Source: Candidatus Pacearchaeota archaeon
GTDB taxonomy: Archaea > Nanoarchaeota > Nanoarchaeia > Pacearchaeales > GW2011-AR1
Direction of reading: 5' to 3'
DNA: 9,213 nt
NCBI GenBank assembly: GCA_002690445.1
Contig: NZER01000452.1
Span: forward strand, 1-9,213
The notes under the pieces were generated by a model. It had not been told where the DNA came from and did not search any database. It saw only the letters and a list, made by a program, of their open reading frames with translations. The translations under genes were made by a program, and so were the position numbers. Positions 1-6,979 of this stretch are shown in pieces. Each line of letters begins with the position of its first letter. Position 1 is the first letter of the stretch.

Positions 1-2
1 CA

Positions 3-407
3 GACCAAACAACTATGTTTAATATGCACGACTTAACTGTTGAAACATTAAATGAACAAGATTTGTTGTTATATGGTTTTGAACTTGCAATAGCAAGACC
101 TGTTAATAGGATTGGTTTTGATAATGGTAGTAATTTTAAACCACAAGGATATGCTTTGGGTGGCTATGAGGTAACAGGTTCACTTACTTGTAAAAGGGAT
201 GCTGAAAGCACAGATGCAATAGATACATCGACACCTGTTGCATTGGCTTTATCAGCAGGGGATGTATTCCAGATTGATGCACCAAAAGTTATGGTAGATG
301 GTTCAGGAATAAGTTATGATGATGATGGTTGGAAACAAACTATTCCTTTTAGATGCACATATAGTGGAGCAACAACAAGCACTATAGTCGAAATAAAAAC
401 AGCATAA
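3..407 (+). CDS. Phage tail tube (major tail) protein, 5'-truncated by window edge
   Basis: The reading frame is open from the first in-frame codon (base 3) to the TAA at 405-407. The first ATG, at 15, has no Shine-Dalgarno sequence before it, so the gene probably begins upstream and only the C-terminal part (about 134 residues) is seen. The visible part is rich in predicted beta strand, with a GGYEVTGSLTCKRDAES stretch and a C-terminal strand-rich end (TIPFRCTYSG), which fits a tail tube protein that stacks in rings around the tape measure. I recognise the style from uncultured marine phage tube proteins by memory, not by search. The position directly before a frameshifted chaperone pair and a tape measure is the standard place for the tube gene in long-tailed phages, and this context carries most of the call. 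Its stop overlaps the next start by one base (TAATG), suggesting coupled translation. Confidence 0.72.
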   Translation, partial: DQTTMFNMHDLTVETLNEQDLLLYGFELAIARPVNRIGFDNGSNFKPQGYALGGYEVTGSLTCKRDAESTDAIDTSTPVALALSAGDVFQIDAPKVMVDGSGISYDDDGWKQTIPFRCTYSGATTSTIVEIKTA

Positions 408-682
408 TGCCTGATAAGATCAAAGTAAAACCAGAAAAAGGAACTGATTTCAAAGAAATTGAAGTTACTACAAAGGATTGGAACCTTGAAACAAGAAGAA
501 CTATTAATAGGCTTGTACGCCAGGGACATCTGGAAAAGAATGGTTATTGTATGTTCGATGCCTGTTGTGATGTATTAAATCTTGCAACAACACTAACAGA
601 GGAAGATGTATTTAATCTGTCAAAAGATGAGATTGAAGTTATTGCACTCAAATTGGCAGATGAAATTAATAAAAAAAAATAG
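407..682 (+). CDS. Tail assembly chaperone, short (gpG-like) form
   Basis: A 91-residue acidic/basic helical protein with no signal peptide or membrane segment, rich in K, E and D, ending in three lysines encoded by the A9 run. By position between tube and tape measure, by size and by its frameshift site it matches the gpG role in lambda-type phages: a cytoplasmic chaperone that coats the tape measure before the tube polymerises. Sequence alone does not place it in a named family. The start is the ATG at 407, overlapping the upstream stop by one base with no obvious Shine-Dalgarno, so translation is probably coupled to the tube gene. The stop TAG at 680-682 follows directly after the slippery run, so most ribosomes would make this short form and a fraction would make a longer fusion through base 1104. 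Confidence 0.72.
   Translation: MPDKIKVKPEKGTDFKEIEVTTKDWNLETRRTINRLVRQGHLEKNGYCMFDACCDVLNLATTLTEEDVFNLSKDEIEVIALKLADEINKKK
671..682 (+). promoter_or_regulatory. Predicted -1 programmed ribosomal frameshift site (A9 then TAG)
   Basis: Nine consecutive A residues occupy 671-679, read in the zero frame as AAA AAA AAA and followed at once by TAG (680-682). The heptamer A AAA AAA at 673-679 allows both tRNA-Lys molecules to re-pair one base back. After the slip the next codon is ATA at 679-681, and that frame stays open to 1104. I see no convincing downstream stem-loop or upstream Shine-Dalgarno stimulator by eye. An assembly error in the homopolymer is the main alternative: one extra A would fuse the frames outright. 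Confidence 0.72.
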
Positions 683-1104
683 ATGAATTACTGCTTCGGA
701 TCAATGTATGGATTAGCCACAACGGACTTCAACAAGGTGCTTATACAGACGTTTCATTCCCTTATGTAGCATTATGTCCAAGTAATCGTAGAAAGTCCGA
801 ATTTAAGGGTATTACGGATGTGTATGATGAAATTATAAGACTATATGAAGAAGCAGAATCAAAAGGGTTTAATGTGGGAGAAGCAATATACACACAATCA
901 TTTTTCTTTGCCGATCATGGTCTTCTAATTGATGAAGATTGTCAGGATCGCATAACAGAATACAAATTTTGTAAGCAATTTAACTGCCCACCTTATCCTT
1001 CCCTAAAAGAAACACCACCAAATATAATAGATGATTTCCTCATAATTGAGGAGGAGGTCAATAATTGCATGGCTAAAAAGCAAAGGGAGAAATCTAATGC
1101 CTAA
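679..1104 (+). CDS. Tail assembly chaperone, frameshift extension (gpT-like part of the gpGT fusion)
   Basis: This frame is open from just after the slippery run to TAA at 1102-1104 and adds 141 residues, giving a fusion of about 232 residues with the 91-residue short form. It has protein-like composition all along, including the stretch before any possible start (VWISHNGLQQGAYTDVSFPY), which argues against an independent gene. The only upstream-looking start is a GTG at 820 with a weak AAGGG before it; using that would leave about 140 coding-like bases unexplained. The C-terminal part (CKQFNCPPYP, then TPPNIIDDFLIIEEEVNN) resembles small proteins found just before tape measure genes. In known phages the T portion recruits tube subunits to the chaperoned tape measure. 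Its end overlaps the tape measure start by eight bases. The -1 relation to the upstream frame is directly seen; the function is inferred from synteny. Confidence 0.7.
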   Translation: MDELLLRINVWISHNGLQQGAYTDVSFPYVALCPSNRRKSEFKGITDVYDEIIRLYEEAESKGFNVGEAIYTQSFFFADHGLLIDEDCQDRITEYKFCKQFNCPPYPSLKETPPNIIDDFLIIEEEVNNCMAKKQREKSNA

Positions 1105-3154
1105 TTTTTTCATAAATGTAAAAGAAAGAGGTGCAAAAGCTGCTGGTAAAAGTATAGGGTCTTTAACAGGGTCTTTGAAACGCTTGGCATTACAAGCTGT
1201 TGGGGTTGCTGCTGTTATGCAGGGATTGAGAAAATCTATACAAATGTCGGCAGAAATGGAAGGTGTAAAAAGGGGATTTGACAATCTGGCTAAATCGTCA
1301 GGCTTTACAACTGGAGCATTTAACAAATTCAAATCTGCAACTGATAACACCATAGATAGCTTAACACTTATGAAAAAAGCAAATGCTGCTATGTTGCTTG
1401 GTATTACTGACAGTGAAGATCAGATGGCAAGTATGTTTGATGTAGCACAAAGGCTTGGGCAATCTCTTGGTATTGATACAGTTCAGTCTATTGACAGCCT
1501 TGTTACTGGTATGGGTCGGCAATGTTTAACCTCCGATTCTTTTATTTCTACAAAAAATGGAATGAAACAGATAATTGATATAAAAGAAGGTGATATTGTA
1601 TTATCATATCAAGATGATAAAATAATAGAAACAGAAGTAACCCATCTTCATAATAATGGTATTCAGCCAATATATATTGTTACTTTCAAAGATGGTAAAT
1701 ATATAAAATCCACAGACAATCATAGATATTTAACAGATAACGGATGGAAATACTTAAGCGAATTAGATAGTGGCTCAAAAATATTAAATATAGATAATGA
1801 ATATTCTGAAATACATTCAATTAACTCTTTTGGTGAAGAAGATGTTTATGATTTAACTGTACCTGAAACAGCAAACTTTTTTGCAAATGGTTTATGTGTT
1901 CATAATTCTAAACTCATGCTGGACAATCTGGGTATTATGGTAGATACTAATAAATCATATAAGGATTTTGCAGAAGCCAATAATATATCAGTTTCTGCAA
2001 TGACAGATACGCAAAGAAAACAGGCATTTGTTAATGCAGCCATGAAAGAGGCTAATTTTCTTGTATCTCAATTAGGAGAAGAACAATTAACAACAAAAGA
2101 TAAGATTGCACAGATGAATAATGCTTTCGCTGATCTGGCAGTTACTATGGGCGATACTATTGCACCAATAATAACACAGGTTGCTTTAGGGGTGGCAGGT
2201 TTAATTGAAGGTCTTGCTGAACTTGGAATGACACCACTTGAAAAAATGGTTAAATCGTTACAAGAATTAGGTGCAGACGCAGGACTTGTAAAGGCCTTAC
2301 AAGTTGATGTAGCAAATGAAAAAATATCTAATCTTGAATCGCAACTTGGAAGATTTAATGAAAAACAAATACGAGCATCAATAGAATTGTCCAAGCAAAA
2401 AACTGAACAAACATTAGGTGATATTGCTTATTGGGAACAAGAAAATATGCTAACTGATGACCTTACAAAAAAGGCTCAAGAATGGTTGGATGAAGATCAA
2501 AAATCATTAGAAGCAGGGTTGCGACAATTAGAAATAATTAATCAAATAAAAGCATTACAATCAGAAATAGTAGAATTGAAAAAAGAAGAAACAGAGCCAG
2601 AAGATAAAAAAGAAGTAGTAATAAAAAAAACAAAAGAAGAATTAGAAGCAGAACTTAAACTTGCTGCACAAAGAAAACAAGCAAGTAAAGATTTTGTTTC
2701 CAATATGCAGAATATGGCTAAAGCACCTGGCTGGGAAGGAATGGAAAATGCAGCAAAAAGAGCAGCACAAGTTCAAGCTTTGGTAGATGCCTATGCAGGT
2801 GCTAATGCTGCTTTTAAAGCAATGGCTGGGATTCCTGTTATTGGCCCTGCATTGGGTGCTACTGCATATGTTGCTGCTCTTACATCTGGATTGGCTTCTG
2901 TTAAACAAATAGAAGCTGCACAATTTGGTATGGATCAGGTTGTTTCACAACCAACTCTTATAATGGCTGGTGAAGCAGGAGCAGAACAAGTATCAATCAC
3001 ACCACTTGAAGGGCCTAACCTGGAAGGCCCACAAGGATCATCTGTAACTGTGAATGTGTCTGGTAATGTGCTTTCAGATACATTTGTTGAGGAGGAATTA
3101 GCAGAAAAAATCCGTGAAGGAATTAGGCGTGGGGTTGATTTTGGGATTAGCTAA
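1097..3154 (+). CDS. Phage tail tape measure protein interrupted by a mini-intein
   Basis: The precursor is 685 residues; removing the intein (residues 143-270) leaves 557. The tape measure sets tail length, fills the tube lumen and is ejected at infection. Seen in order: a basic N-terminus with a short hydrophobic helix (about 25-45); a helical region ending in SLVTGMGRQ, which continues after the intein as SKLMLDNLGI, together a conserved tape-measure motif; an apolar helix near 352-377; a long charged coiled coil about 406-535; a glycine/alanine-rich apolar segment about 576-603 that could insert in a membrane; and a C-terminus (VTVNVSGNVLSDTFVEEELAEKI) typical of tape measures. The ATG at 1097 is chosen because AAGGGAG at 1083-1089 precedes it and it overlaps the chaperone stop; a TTG further upstream (1046) lacks such a site. 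At roughly 0.15 nm per residue the spliced form predicts a tail of about 80-85 nm (inference). Confidence 0.92.
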   Translation: MPNFFINVKERGAKAAGKSIGSLTGSLKRLALQAVGVAAVMQGLRKSIQMSAEMEGVKRGFDNLAKSSGFTTGAFNKFKSATDNTIDSLTLMKKANAAMLLGITDSEDQMASMFDVAQRLGQSLGIDTVQSIDSLVTGMGRQCLTSDSFISTKNGMKQIIDIKEGDIVLSYQDDKIIETEVTHLHNNGIQPIYIVTFKDGKYIKSTDNHRYLTDNGWKYLSELDSGSKILNIDNEYSEIHSINSFGEEDVYDLTVPETANFFANGLCVHNSKLMLDNLGIMVDTNKSYKDFAEANNISVSAMTDTQRKQAFVNAAMKEANFLVSQLGEEQLTTKDKIAQMNNAFADLAVTMGDTIAPIITQVALGVAGLIEGLAELGMTPLEKMVKSLQELGADAGLVKALQVDVANEKISNLESQLGRFNEKQIRASIELSKQKTEQTLGDIAYWEQENMLTDDLTKKAQEWLDEDQKSLEAGLRQLEIINQIKALQSEIVELKKEETEPEDKKEVVIKKTKEELEAELKLAAQRKQASKDFVSNMQNMAKAPGWEGMENAAKRAAQVQALVDAYAGANAAFKAMAGIPVIGPALGATAYVAALTSGLASVKQIEAAQFGMDQVVSQPTLIMAGEAGAEQVSITPLEGPNLEGPQGSSVTVNVSGNVLSDTFVEEELAEKIREGIRRGVDFGIS
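1523..1906 (+). other. Mini-intein (Hint domain) within the tape measure protein, no homing endonuclease
   Basis: 128 in-frame residues (143-270 of the precursor). The N-terminal block starts with Cys143 (CLTSDSFISTKNG, then IKEGDIVLSY). Block B is STDNHRYL, with the T-x-x-H pair Thr206 and His209. Block F is VYDLTVPETANFF, and block G ends in VHN with His269-Asn270, followed by Ser271 as the +1 nucleophile. All residues for class 1 protein splicing are present, so removal and religation of GMGRQ to SKLML is predicted. The block F position often held by His (HNF in many inteins) is Ala259 here; other active inteins also lack it, but splicing rate could be affected. No LAGLIDADG or other nuclease motif lies between blocks B and F, where only about 40 residues separate them. 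GC by hand count is 75/300 (1561-1860) against 119/300 in 1201-1500, supporting separate ancestry. Confidence 0.92.
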
Positions 3155-3305
3155 TCTTCAAACAAGAAAACAGCGATGGGATGTATGCAATGCTTGTGAA
3201 TATATTACAGAAACTCGTAGATGCCTTGAATGTGGATGTTTTTTAAAATTAAAAATTCTCTTTAGTCGTATGAGTTGCCCTATAAATAAATGGAATAGTG
3301 CATGA
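3129..3305 (+). CDS. Small cysteine-rich, probable zinc-ribbon protein of the tail module
   Basis: About 58 residues with the pattern WDVCNACEY, ETRRCLECGCFLKLK and MSCPINKW: two CxxC pairs (the second followed by another Cys) and a last Cys before PINKW. Such spacing fits a compact zinc-binding fold. From memory, very similar short proteins with an RCxxCGCFxxLK and SCPxNKW signature occur in many marine phages, usually with no assigned function. The start is uncertain: GTG at 3129 has AAGGA at 3117-3121 with seven bases between, while GTG at 3114 and TTG at 3135 or 3141 are also in frame. It overlaps the tape measure end by 26 bases in another frame, and its TGA overlaps the next ATG (ATGA). 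Placement between tape measure and hub suggests a role in tail-tip assembly or a host-takeover factor, but nothing in the sequence decides this. Confidence 0.8.
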   Translation: MGLILGLANLQTRKQRWDVCNACEYITETRRCLECGCFLKLKILFSRMSCPINKWNSA

Positions 3306-6300
3306 GTTTTGCCACCGACATAACAGGGAAGGACACCAATATCTATCCTGTAGTAGTTATTGGCGAGAGTATTTATATATCAACAAACTCAACCACTATT
3401 GATGGCCAATATTATAAGCCAATATTATTATCTATGCCATCTCTGAAAGAGTCTATTGATATTGAAAAGACAAGAAAATACAAAATCAGTTCATTAACTT
3501 TATCTATTAGCTTATATGAGGTCGATGGAGAGCGTTTTAATGAATCGGTAGGTGATAGCTCACTTATCAATCAAAGTGTCGATATTTACTGGATTTCGCC
3601 TACTGTAACGCAATTGGGTGATGGGACAGGGACTGAAGGTAATGCAAAGCTAATATTTAAGGGAACTGTTTTGCGTTATAGTCACGATGACGATAAAGCA
3701 AGTATAGTCGTTGAAGATAAAAGCCAGTCTATTTTTCATAAAGATTTACCAATCGAAACCATGCCATTAAATCAGAACATACCAGTTCAATCGAGGGGGA
3801 ACCCTGTGCCAATGTGTTATGGTCATGTCGATAGAAGTCCTGTGGTGTTTGGGACAGGTCATAAAGAATTAATAGTAGATTGGCAACCGATCACATCATA
3901 TGAGGAAAATATAAATATATTTTCTGTTACTGAAGGCTCTCTATATATGCACCAAGATAGCCATTATATTAATGTATTCAAGGCAGATCAATATGAATAT
4001 CAACCTATAACTCATAGTAATCCTAAAATAATATTCAATTCAAATAATATAGCTATATTTCCAGAAACAGAAACGGAACTAACAGGTGATGGGGGTACTG
4101 GTTCTACAACTGCTACTGGTGAATTAATAGAACCAGAGTTAAAATGTGCTGATAGTTCTAAAAATATATCTTTATCCTTAACAAATCCAGATGATCCAAC
4201 TTGGGGGGATCACGATACAGAAGGATTTACATTAACTGAATATCCTAAAACCATTGATGCTATTACAGATGGCTCTTATGACGTTAATAACATTGAATTA
4301 CATGGTGGGGATCAACATCAAACTGGAGGAGAGACAGTAAATTCAGTTCAACATCTTGCAGATCAAATACTATTTTACGATGTAAATGTTGGAAATATAT
4401 TAATAGAATTTAAAATATTATATAAATTTCTTTTTGGTGATGATGATGATGAACAGCTTATGATAAAATCATTATTAAAATTAAATCTATCATTTGTTCC
4501 ACAATATGACTATAATAAAGATAAAGAAATATATGTAACTAACTTTGCAATAAATGGCAGGAATTTAACCAATATTATAAATTGGGTTCCTACAGAGGGA
4601 TCAGACCCAGGTGGAACTTGGGCTATTGTAATGTCCAATGCACAAACAGCTTCTGGCGATTGGGGTGGTGATAGTTTTGGAAGGCATTGGCTTGGTTCAT
4701 TTTATACAATAACCACTTATCCATCAGCATATTCTGCATTAAATGAATTATTTAATTTTATATCTTTAGGAAATGGTGGTAATAACGCTGATGCTGATTT
4801 GAATATAGATATTGGTGTTGAAAAAAATGGTAACAATATAGATTCAACATTACATATATATGGAGAATTAAATGAAATAGATATAGTTAGAAAGATATAT
4901 GCAACTAAAATATTTAAGAAAGATTATTATGCTAATATAAAAGGTAGGAAAGGACAAAACGAATACGGAGAAAATATATTATTAGAAACTGCACCTGATA
5001 TAATATCCCATATTATGAATGTGGAATTGTTACCTTCTGGGGCAGGAGATATAGTAGCACAAAACGAGGAAGCATATTCATCATGGAAATACGCATTTAC
5101 AGTAGCATCAAAGAAGATTAACAGTAAAAAATTATTTGAAAATATTAGTTCTGCAAGTCCTTATATCCCACATTATAATAATCTTGGTGAATTTTCCTTT
5201 GATGTTATCAAAATGTCATATAATCTTGAAGATATTGCAGCATCAACAAGAATTGAAGCATCAGATTGTATCTCCTGGTCATATAAACGTAGTAAAATCG
5301 AAGAAATTTTCACTTCTATTGAGCTAAAGTTTAAAATAGATTACGCAGCCGATGAATTTTTAGAAACAACTGGTGTGATCAATATAGATGATACTGATAT
5401 ATTGCCTGTCGGAAGTACATATACAAGGGATTATTATGGGCTGGAGGGAGATGATAATACAACTCTTGTAATTGATGATGATAGGGGCAAATACATTCGT
5501 GATCTTAATACTGCAAATCAATTTGTTAGGTGGATGTTACTTTGGCATTGCAATTCTCACCTTCTTATAACTGTTAGATTAAGCCTAAAATATATAGATA
5601 TTCAAGTTGGTTCACTTTGTTCCTTCGATAAGGTCATGGGAAATGTTAAGCCTTATAATATTGATTATGGATATGATGCAGATTATCTTGTTGATGGCAC
5701 TCCATATGTAGGGCATGAACTGAATGGACAACAGATTTATCCAATTTTCATGTGTATAAAATCGACAAAAACGCTGGAATATTGTGAATATACATTATGT
5801 CAATTACATAATTTATCTAATGAATATGAATTTACAGAAGCAGCATGGGGGTGCAGACAACAAGCAGCTTGGAATTATAACCCAGAAGCTGATTTTGATG
5901 ATGGTAGTTGTGTGCTTGGTAGTAGTTTTATACATGGAGATGACTGTCCATTGCAAAGTGATCCTTTAGATGTGACACTATTTTCTTCAAATCCTACTGA
6001 ACATGATATAAACGATCCCTGGGTGTTTAGTGATACAGTAGATTATGGAGAGGGTGTATCTGTGCATGATGCAGCAGAAGCATATTGGCATCAATATGTA
6101 GAGAATAAAGACGATCCTGCCCCTGACCCCATTATACTATTGCAAACTAATTGTGTTTTTGACATTCAAGGACATAATCTAAAAGCAATATATTTTTCAT
6201 ATTATGTTGATCCAGGTGGGGATCAGGATGTGTTTATGAAAGAGCATCTCATTACTCAAGACCCAGAAGAAAACGATTATGGCTCATCAATCGGTTATGC

Positions 6301-6979
6301 AATACCAATAGATCAGGAGCTTAAAGATGCTTATATATCAGAATATGCTGGTGGAGGGTATAATTTAAAATGGAAACTAAAATTTGTATTTGAATATGAT
6401 GCTACCGATGAATTTGGTTTGCCTATCGTTCCAGATTATCAATATGGTAATTTTTATTATAATTTTAAATCAGATTTATTTAATGCTGGTTCACAATTTC
6501 CGTCACCAAGCACTTATAATGGTATAATACAAACTAACTCTGAAGGTGATGGAATATATGAAACAAATGAATTTGATTTTAATTTATTAAATGGACTATT
6601 TGATCCAGGAATATGGAATCTTGAGGGCTATGGAGTACAAATTAAAATGGTTTATAAATTTAATCCTGTAGTGGAAAATGTTGGTGAAGGAACTACTCAA
6701 TTTGAACGATCTATAGCACAACAAAATGAAATCAATATTCATTTTACAGGGCAAGGTGATGTTGAAGGTGATATAGGTGATATGAACAATGATGGGTCTT
6801 GGGATATAATTGATGTCGTAATGTTAACTCAATGTCTTTTAGGTGGATATTGCCATAGTGAGTATGGTTGGCAAGGGGATATGGATGGCAATAGTGCTTA
6901 TACTATATTAGACCTTGTTTCGCTTACAAACTGTGTTCTTGATGCTGATTGTGCTGAAAAATACGGAGCAGGAAATTAA
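3302..6979 (+). CDS. Large tail hub/tip-like protein with C-terminal DDGSC motif and dockerin-like domain
   Basis: 1225 residues. The N-terminal third (YPVVVIGESIYIST; YKISSLTLSISLYEVDGERF; VLRYSHDDDKASIVVEDKSQ; PVPMCYGHVDRSPV) and a later part (FVRWMLLWHCNSHLLITVRL; YIDIQVGSLCSFDKVM; YPIFMCIKST to CQLHNL at 833-838) match, from memory, a tail protein family widespread in uncultured marine phages; in position and layout it resembles a baseplate hub or tail tip. Residues about 260-640 are very AT-rich and low in recognisable motifs. After residue 838 comes an extra region of about 390 residues: GC at 850-851 leading to NYNP and DDGSC at 866-870, a beta-rich domain of unknown fold (about 880-1150), and two calcium-loop repeats (1160-1171 and 1193-1204). 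I infer that this added part is exposed and contacts the host. There is no signal peptide. The ATG overlaps the previous TGA, and the stop overlaps the next ATG. Hub assignment is moderate; structural tail role is firmer. Confidence 0.75.
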   Translation: MSFATDITGKDTNIYPVVVIGESIYISTNSTTIDGQYYKPILLSMPSLKESIDIEKTRKYKISSLTLSISLYEVDGERFNESVGDSSLINQSVDIYWISPTVTQLGDGTGTEGNAKLIFKGTVLRYSHDDDKASIVVEDKSQSIFHKDLPIETMPLNQNIPVQSRGNPVPMCYGHVDRSPVVFGTGHKELIVDWQPITSYEENINIFSVTEGSLYMHQDSHYINVFKADQYEYQPITHSNPKIIFNSNNIAIFPETETELTGDGGTGSTTATGELIEPELKCADSSKNISLSLTNPDDPTWGDHDTEGFTLTEYPKTIDAITDGSYDVNNIELHGGDQHQTGGETVNSVQHLADQILFYDVNVGNILIEFKILYKFLFGDDDDEQLMIKSLLKLNLSFVPQYDYNKDKEIYVTNFAINGRNLTNIINWVPTEGSDPGGTWAIVMSNAQTASGDWGGDSFGRHWLGSFYTITTYPSAYSALNELFNFISLGNGGNNADADLNIDIGVEKNGNNIDSTLHIYGELNEIDIVRKIYATKIFKKDYYANIKGRKGQNEYGENILLETAPDIISHIMNVELLPSGAGDIVAQNEEAYSSWKYAFTVASKKINSKKLFENISSASPYIPHYNNLGEFSFDVIKMSYNLEDIAASTRIEASDCISWSYKRSKIEEIFTSIELKFKIDYAADEFLETTGVINIDDTDILPVGSTYTRDYYGLEGDDNTTLVIDDDRGKYIRDLNTANQFVRWMLLWHCNSHLLITVRLSLKYIDIQVGSLCSFDKVMGNVKPYNIDYGYDADYLVDGTPYVGHELNGQQIYPIFMCIKSTKTLEYCEYTLCQLHNLSNEYEFTEAAWGCRQQAAWNYNPEADFDDGSCVLGSSFIHGDDCPLQSDPLDVTLFSSNPTEHDINDPWVFSDTVDYGEGVSVHDAAEAYWHQYVENKDDPAPDPIILLQTNCVFDIQGHNLKAIYFSYYVDPGGDQDVFMKEHLITQDPEENDYGSSIGYAIPIDQELKDAYISEYAGGGYNLKWKLKFVFEYDATDEFGLPIVPDYQYGNFYYNFKSDLFNAGSQFPSPSTYNGIIQTNSEGDGIYETNEFDFNLLNGLFDPGIWNLEGYGVQIKMVYKFNPVVENVGEGTTQFERSIAQQNEINIHFTGQGDVEGDIGDMNNDGSWDIIDVVMLTQCLLGGYCHSEYGWQGDMDGNSAYTILDLVSLTNCVLDADCAEKYGAGN
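5849..5911 (+). other. GC...NYNP...DDGSC motif in the tail protein
   Basis: Residues 850-870 of the 1225-residue tail protein. Key residues are Gly850-Cys851, Asn858-Tyr859-Asn860-Pro861, and Asp866-Asp867-Gly868-Ser869-Cys870. This short cysteine-bounded motif is common, often in tandem, on secreted and surface proteins of marine Bacteroidota and Marinimicrobia, where it acts as a linker or presentation repeat. Here it sits exactly where the recognisable phage tail domain ends, marking the junction to the added C-terminal region. Only one copy is present. Confidence 0.75.
6773..6949 (+). other. Dockerin-like domain (two calcium-binding loop-helix repeats)
   Basis: Residues about 1158-1216, at the extreme C-terminus of the tail protein. 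The first loop has Asp1160, Asn1162, Asp1164, Gly1165, Asp1168 and Asp1171, the canonical DxNxDGxxDxxD spacing, followed by a helix (IIDVVMLTQCLLGG). The second has Asp1193, Asp1195, Asn1197, Thr1201 and Asp1204, slightly degenerate, followed by ILDLVSLTNCVL. Each repeat ends with cysteines (C1179 region and the CVLDADC end) that could bond. Type I dockerins fold on binding calcium and dock to cohesins, or act as surface-anchoring tails in non-cellulosomal bacteria. What it binds here is unknown. Confidence 0.82.

Noticed and set aside
1046..1096. Upstream TTG start extending the tape measure protein by 17 residues
   Set aside because: ATG at 1097 has AAGGGAG at suitable spacing and the usual short overlap with the upstream stop; the extension (RRRSIIAWLKSKGRNL) lies over the chaperone coding frame.
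820..1104. Independent gene starting at GTG 820
   Set aside because: The same frame is open and coding-like back to the slippery run at 671-679, so a frameshift fusion explains more of the sequence; the GTG has only a weak Shine-Dalgarno.
1600..1850. Homing endonuclease inside the intein
   Set aside because: The space between splicing blocks B and F holds only about 40 residues and shows no LAGLIDADG, HNH or GIY-YIG motif.
1003..2923. Reverse-strand open frames opposite the tape measure gene (1003-1353, 2068-2394, 2642-2923)
   Set aside because: They lie wholly or largely opposite convincing genes, have low-complexity Cys/Ser-rich translations and no ribosome binding context.
4437..4452. 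GAT trinucleotide run in the hub gene
   Set aside because: It is a short run encoding four Asp residues, in keeping with acidic coding sequence and not a meaningful repeat element.
5136..5969. Forward out-of-frame open frames within the hub gene (5136-5327, 5784-5969)
   Set aside because: Translations are lysine/isoleucine-rich shadows of AT-rich sequence inside a well-supported 1225-residue gene.
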